From positions 806,001 through 870,000 of the forward strand of contig CAXXKX010000004.1 in the NCBI GenBank assembly GCA_963676655.2: a DNA stretch of 64,000 bases. Direction: 5' to 3'. This document shows, in pieces, positions 62,164 through 64,000 of this stretch. Position 1 is the stretch's first letter; every line of letters starts with the position of its first letter. This stretch comes from G963676655 sp963676655 (lineage in GTDB: Bacteria > Verrucomicrobiota > Lentisphaeria > Victivallales > Victivallaceae). The notes beneath the pieces were generated by a model. The model made no database searches, had not been told where the DNA came from, and saw nothing but the letters and a program-made list of their open reading frames with translations. The translations under genes were made by a program, and so were the position numbers.

Positions 62164-63437
62164 AAAAACTCATTTTGACAAGTTTTTTTGCCATCGGTGG
62201 AGTAATGCGACTGCCGGCTCAATTCAGGTTCCCGAAACCGGAATTCACTTCCGGCTACGAAAGTCCGGTTTTGCAGCAACCGTTGCCGGAGGCGGGATGG
62301 ATGCAGTATTTGGCGTTAGGGGTATTGTTGTTGATACTGGTTTTGACCGGTTACGTGGTTTATAAACAGCGGTCGCGCAAATTACAGATCGGCTTGCTGG
62401 TATTTTCGCTGGCCTATTTCGGTTTTTTCCGGGAAGGCTGCGTATGTGCGATCGGGTCGATTCAGAATGTGGTCGCGGCTTCGGCTGATTCCGCGTTTCC
62501 GTTGTCGCTGCCGGTGCTGGGATTCTTTGCTTTGCCGCTGGTGGCCGCATTGTTTTTCGGCCGGTTGTTCTGCGGGGCGGCTTGTCCGATGGGGGCATTG
62601 CAGGAACTGGTAATGGTGCGTCCGGTCCGGGTGAATAAAACGCTTGACCGGGTTTTACGGATGTTTCCGCTCTTCTACCTTGGCGCGGCGGTCCTTTTTG
62701 CTTATACTGGACTCGGGTTCATCATTTGCTCCTGGGACCCTTTTGTTGGATTTTTCAGATTGACCGGTTCAATGCTTATGTTGATAACGGGAATTGTTAT
62801 TGTGCTTTTAAGTTTGTTTGTTGCCCGGCCTTATTGTCGTTATATCTGTCCTTACGGGGCGCTGTTGAAAGGGGCGGCGTTCTTTTCGCCGCGACAGGTG
62901 TCGATCACTCCGGATGAGTGCATAAACTGTCGGCTGTGCGAATCGGCGTGTCCGTCCGATGTGATCATTCCGCCGCGTCCGGAGAAGTATCCGGAGCCGG
63001 GATATGCCGCGGTGCGCCGGATACAATTGATCCTGGCATTTACGCCGGGAATAATCGCGGTCGGGGTCATTGCCGGTTATCTGCTGGCCCAGCCTGCCGC
63101 GTCGCTGGATCGCGACATTATGTTGCTGAGGAATATCAAGGCCGGTAATATGAAGGATGAAGCGGTTGCGGCTTTTATGGCGACGCGAGCCCCGGTTAAA
63201 GACTTGGCGGCAAAGGTTGAATTGCGCAAACGTCAGCTGAAGAGCGGCTGGATGCTGTTTGGCGGCTGGTGCGGCCTGGTGGTTTCCGGCAGTCTGATCT
63301 CCGCTAGCCGGAGACGGCGTAACCGGGATTATATTACCGATCGTTTGAATTGTGTCTGTTGTTCGCGTTGTTACGCATATTGTCCTCGCGAACTCAAACG
63401 TAAAAAAATTGAGGTGGAAACGGAACATGAAAACTGA
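62160..63437 (+). CDS. NapH/NosR-like membrane polyferredoxin
   Basis: 425 residues. About six membrane helices are interspersed with Cys motifs: LFCGAACPMGALQEL near 138 and RYICPYGALL near 229 are the NosR/NapH-type CxxxCP membrane motifs, followed by a cytoplasmic ferredoxin pair CINCRLCESACPSD near 257 and, after two more helices, a short CVCCSRCYAYCPREL near 399. Such proteins carry electrons from quinol across the inner membrane to periplasmic iron-sulfur partners. The ATG overlaps the ferredoxin stop. A C-terminal third cluster is unusual for NapH. Confidence 0.85.
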   Translation: MKKLILTSFFAIGGVMRLPAQFRFPKPEFTSGYESPVLQQPLPEAGWMQYLALGVLLLILVLTGYVVYKQRSRKLQIGLLVFSLAYFGFFREGCVCAIGSIQNVVAASADSAFPLSLPVLGFFALPLVAALFFGRLFCGAACPMGALQELVMVRPVRVNKTLDRVLRMFPLFYLGAAVLFAYTGLGFIICSWDPFVGFFRLTGSMLMLITGIVIVLLSLFVARPYCRYICPYGALLKGAAFFSPRQVSITPDECINCRLCESACPSDVIIPPRPEKYPEPGYAAVRRIQLILAFTPGIIAVGVIAGYLLAQPAASLDRDIMLLRNIKAGNMKDEAVAAFMATRAPVKDLAAKVELRKRQLKSGWMLFGGWCGLVVSGSLISASRRRRNRDYITDRLNCVCCSRCYAYCPRELKRKKIEVETEHEN

Positions 63438-64000
63438 TAATATAAATTTACTGCGCGAAGCAAGTAAGATTGTGGCGAAAGTGACCGCTGTTTTTATGAT
63501 GGTTGTGGCGATTATCATGGTCATGCAGTATTTTCAACTGAAAAAGATTGCGCCGGAGACGTCGCCGCTGCTGCCTAAATTGCGGTCTCAACTCAGTTCG
63601 GAACCCGGTAATGAAGCGCTCCGGGAGCGGATTCGCGATCTTGACCTGCTTTCCCGGCGCGCATGGTTTACCGGGCAGGATCAGTTGCGGACCGGCGGAT
63701 TTCTGCTTTTGGGGGCCGGTGGCGTTTTGTTGGCGGCATTGATTATTCTTGGTGTAACCGCGAAAAAAAGGGTTGATGACGAGTCTTGTCCGGGGATGGT
63801 GGAAACGCCGCGTACCGGACTGCGGATCGCAGTAGCCCTGACCGGTATCGGATTGTTTGGCGGGGCTTTGGCGGTGGCGTTCGTTTATGACATAGGAGAC
63901 AACGGCGAAAAAAATACGGCTCCGATTGTGGTGAAAAAAGTTACGGCGGAAGAATTCTATGAGAACTGGCCTGGTTTCCGGGGGGCTGATGCTCGTGGAG
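63427..64000 (+). CDS. Membrane-anchored PQQ-like propeller protein, N-terminal part (truncated by window edge)
   Basis: Frame opens at ATG 63427 inside the end of the NapH-like gene (11-bp overlap) and stays open for 191 codons to base 64000. Three membrane helices are visible: about 17-36 (VTAVFMMVVAIIMVMQYF), 85-106 and 130-150. The last readable part, EEFYENWPGFRGADARG, is the W-P-x-F-R-G opening of PQQ-like propeller domains, as in the gene at 59051, so this is probably a second propeller protein. The rest lies outside the window. Confidence 0.72.
   Translation, partial: MKTDNINLLREASKIVAKVTAVFMMVVAIIMVMQYFQLKKIAPETSPLLPKLRSQLSSEPGNEALRERIRDLDLLSRRAWFTGQDQLRTGGFLLLGAGGVLLAALIILGVTAKKRVDDESCPGMVETPRTGLRIAVALTGIGLFGGALAVAFVYDIGDNGEKNTAPIVVKKVTAEEFYENWPGFRGADARG

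Noticed and set aside
62808..63524. 238-codon leftward frame opposite the polyferredoxin
   Set aside because: Opposite a gene with multiple conserved Cys motifs; this frame has no recognisable domain.
1..64000. CRISPR arrays, tRNA, rRNA, 4.5S RNA or prophage genes
   Set aside because: No regularly spaced repeats, tRNA-like cloverleaf or phage structural genes were noticed on reading; a covariance-model scan would be needed to exclude small RNAs.

Overview
The window looks like chromosomal DNA of a Gram-negative bacterium of the Planctomycetota-Verrucomicrobiota-Chlamydiota group, most likely Lentisphaerota (Victivallis-like). This placement is inferred from gene content, not from a marker search. 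The pointers are a pseudopilin with a C-terminal H-X9-DG motif coupled to very large exported enzymes, a tagaturonate epimerase, PQQ-type beta-propeller proteins next to Tat/iron-sulfur proteins, and giant permeases ending in a 'KYGR.P..I.ELVPEF' tail. Lnt and a TolQ-TolR-TolA set imply a diderm envelope. I see no rRNA, tRNA, CRISPR or prophage.

Layout. 1-565: N-terminal part of an AraC-type regulator, cut by the window edge. 1065-5127: argD, argF, mntP, sdaA. 5104-9000: an unrecognised wing-helix/coiled-coil protein, tcdA, lnt. 9078-10046: a REP-associated (RAYT) transposase. 10205-15962: ffh, two unknown proteins, an SGNH hydrolase, uvrB. 16033-17582: a complete IS4-family element with 15-bp perfect terminal repeats and an 8-bp target duplication. 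17780-25096: a leftward operon with a GntR/LacI hybrid regulator, two related exported proteins of about 870-960 residues, and a pseudopilin, each enzyme/pilin junction coupled by a 4-bp ATGA overlap. 25346-34806: a GntR (YtrA-like) regulator, an ABC ATPase and three tandem paralogous membrane proteins of about 880-900 residues. 35174-37677: uxaE and a UroD-family protein. 37698-44202: a LysR regulator divergent from a six-gene operon (class I fumarase/tartrate dehydratase alpha and beta, AtuA/DUF1446, ceramidase-like, DUF4387, acetyl-xylan-esterase-like). 44339-48822: a leftward ROK-fmt-rng-thiS-thiF run. 48935-50928: tolQ-tolR-tolA. 50938-54054: AraC regulator divergent from a GH65-like protein. 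54061-56144: metallophosphoesterase, PHP phosphoesterase and a small zinc-ribbon membrane gene bracketed by two copies of the PHP gene's 3' end. 56303-57822: a TPR membrane protein and a SpoU methyltransferase. 57819-58802: a second RAYT transposase. 59051-64000: a redox operon with a PQQ-like propeller, an NHL-like propeller, a tiny Cys-rich Tat-like protein, a Tat ferredoxin, a NapH-like polyferredoxin, and the start of another PQQ-like propeller protein running off the edge.

How the genes fit together. Housekeeping blocks (arginine, translation and targeting, repair, envelope energisation) alternate with catabolic islands for plant- or host-derived sugars and acids, each with its own regulator. 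Several promoters are readable, and in three cases a palindrome overlaps them. Genome dynamics are visible in the IS, the RAYT pair, a roughly 50-bp intergenic repeat present six times, and the duplicated gene tail. The best candidates for undescribed biology are the triplicated permease operon, the AtuA/DUF4387/dehydratase operon, the pseudopilin-coupled exported enzyme operon, and the PQQ/iron-sulfur operon at the right edge.
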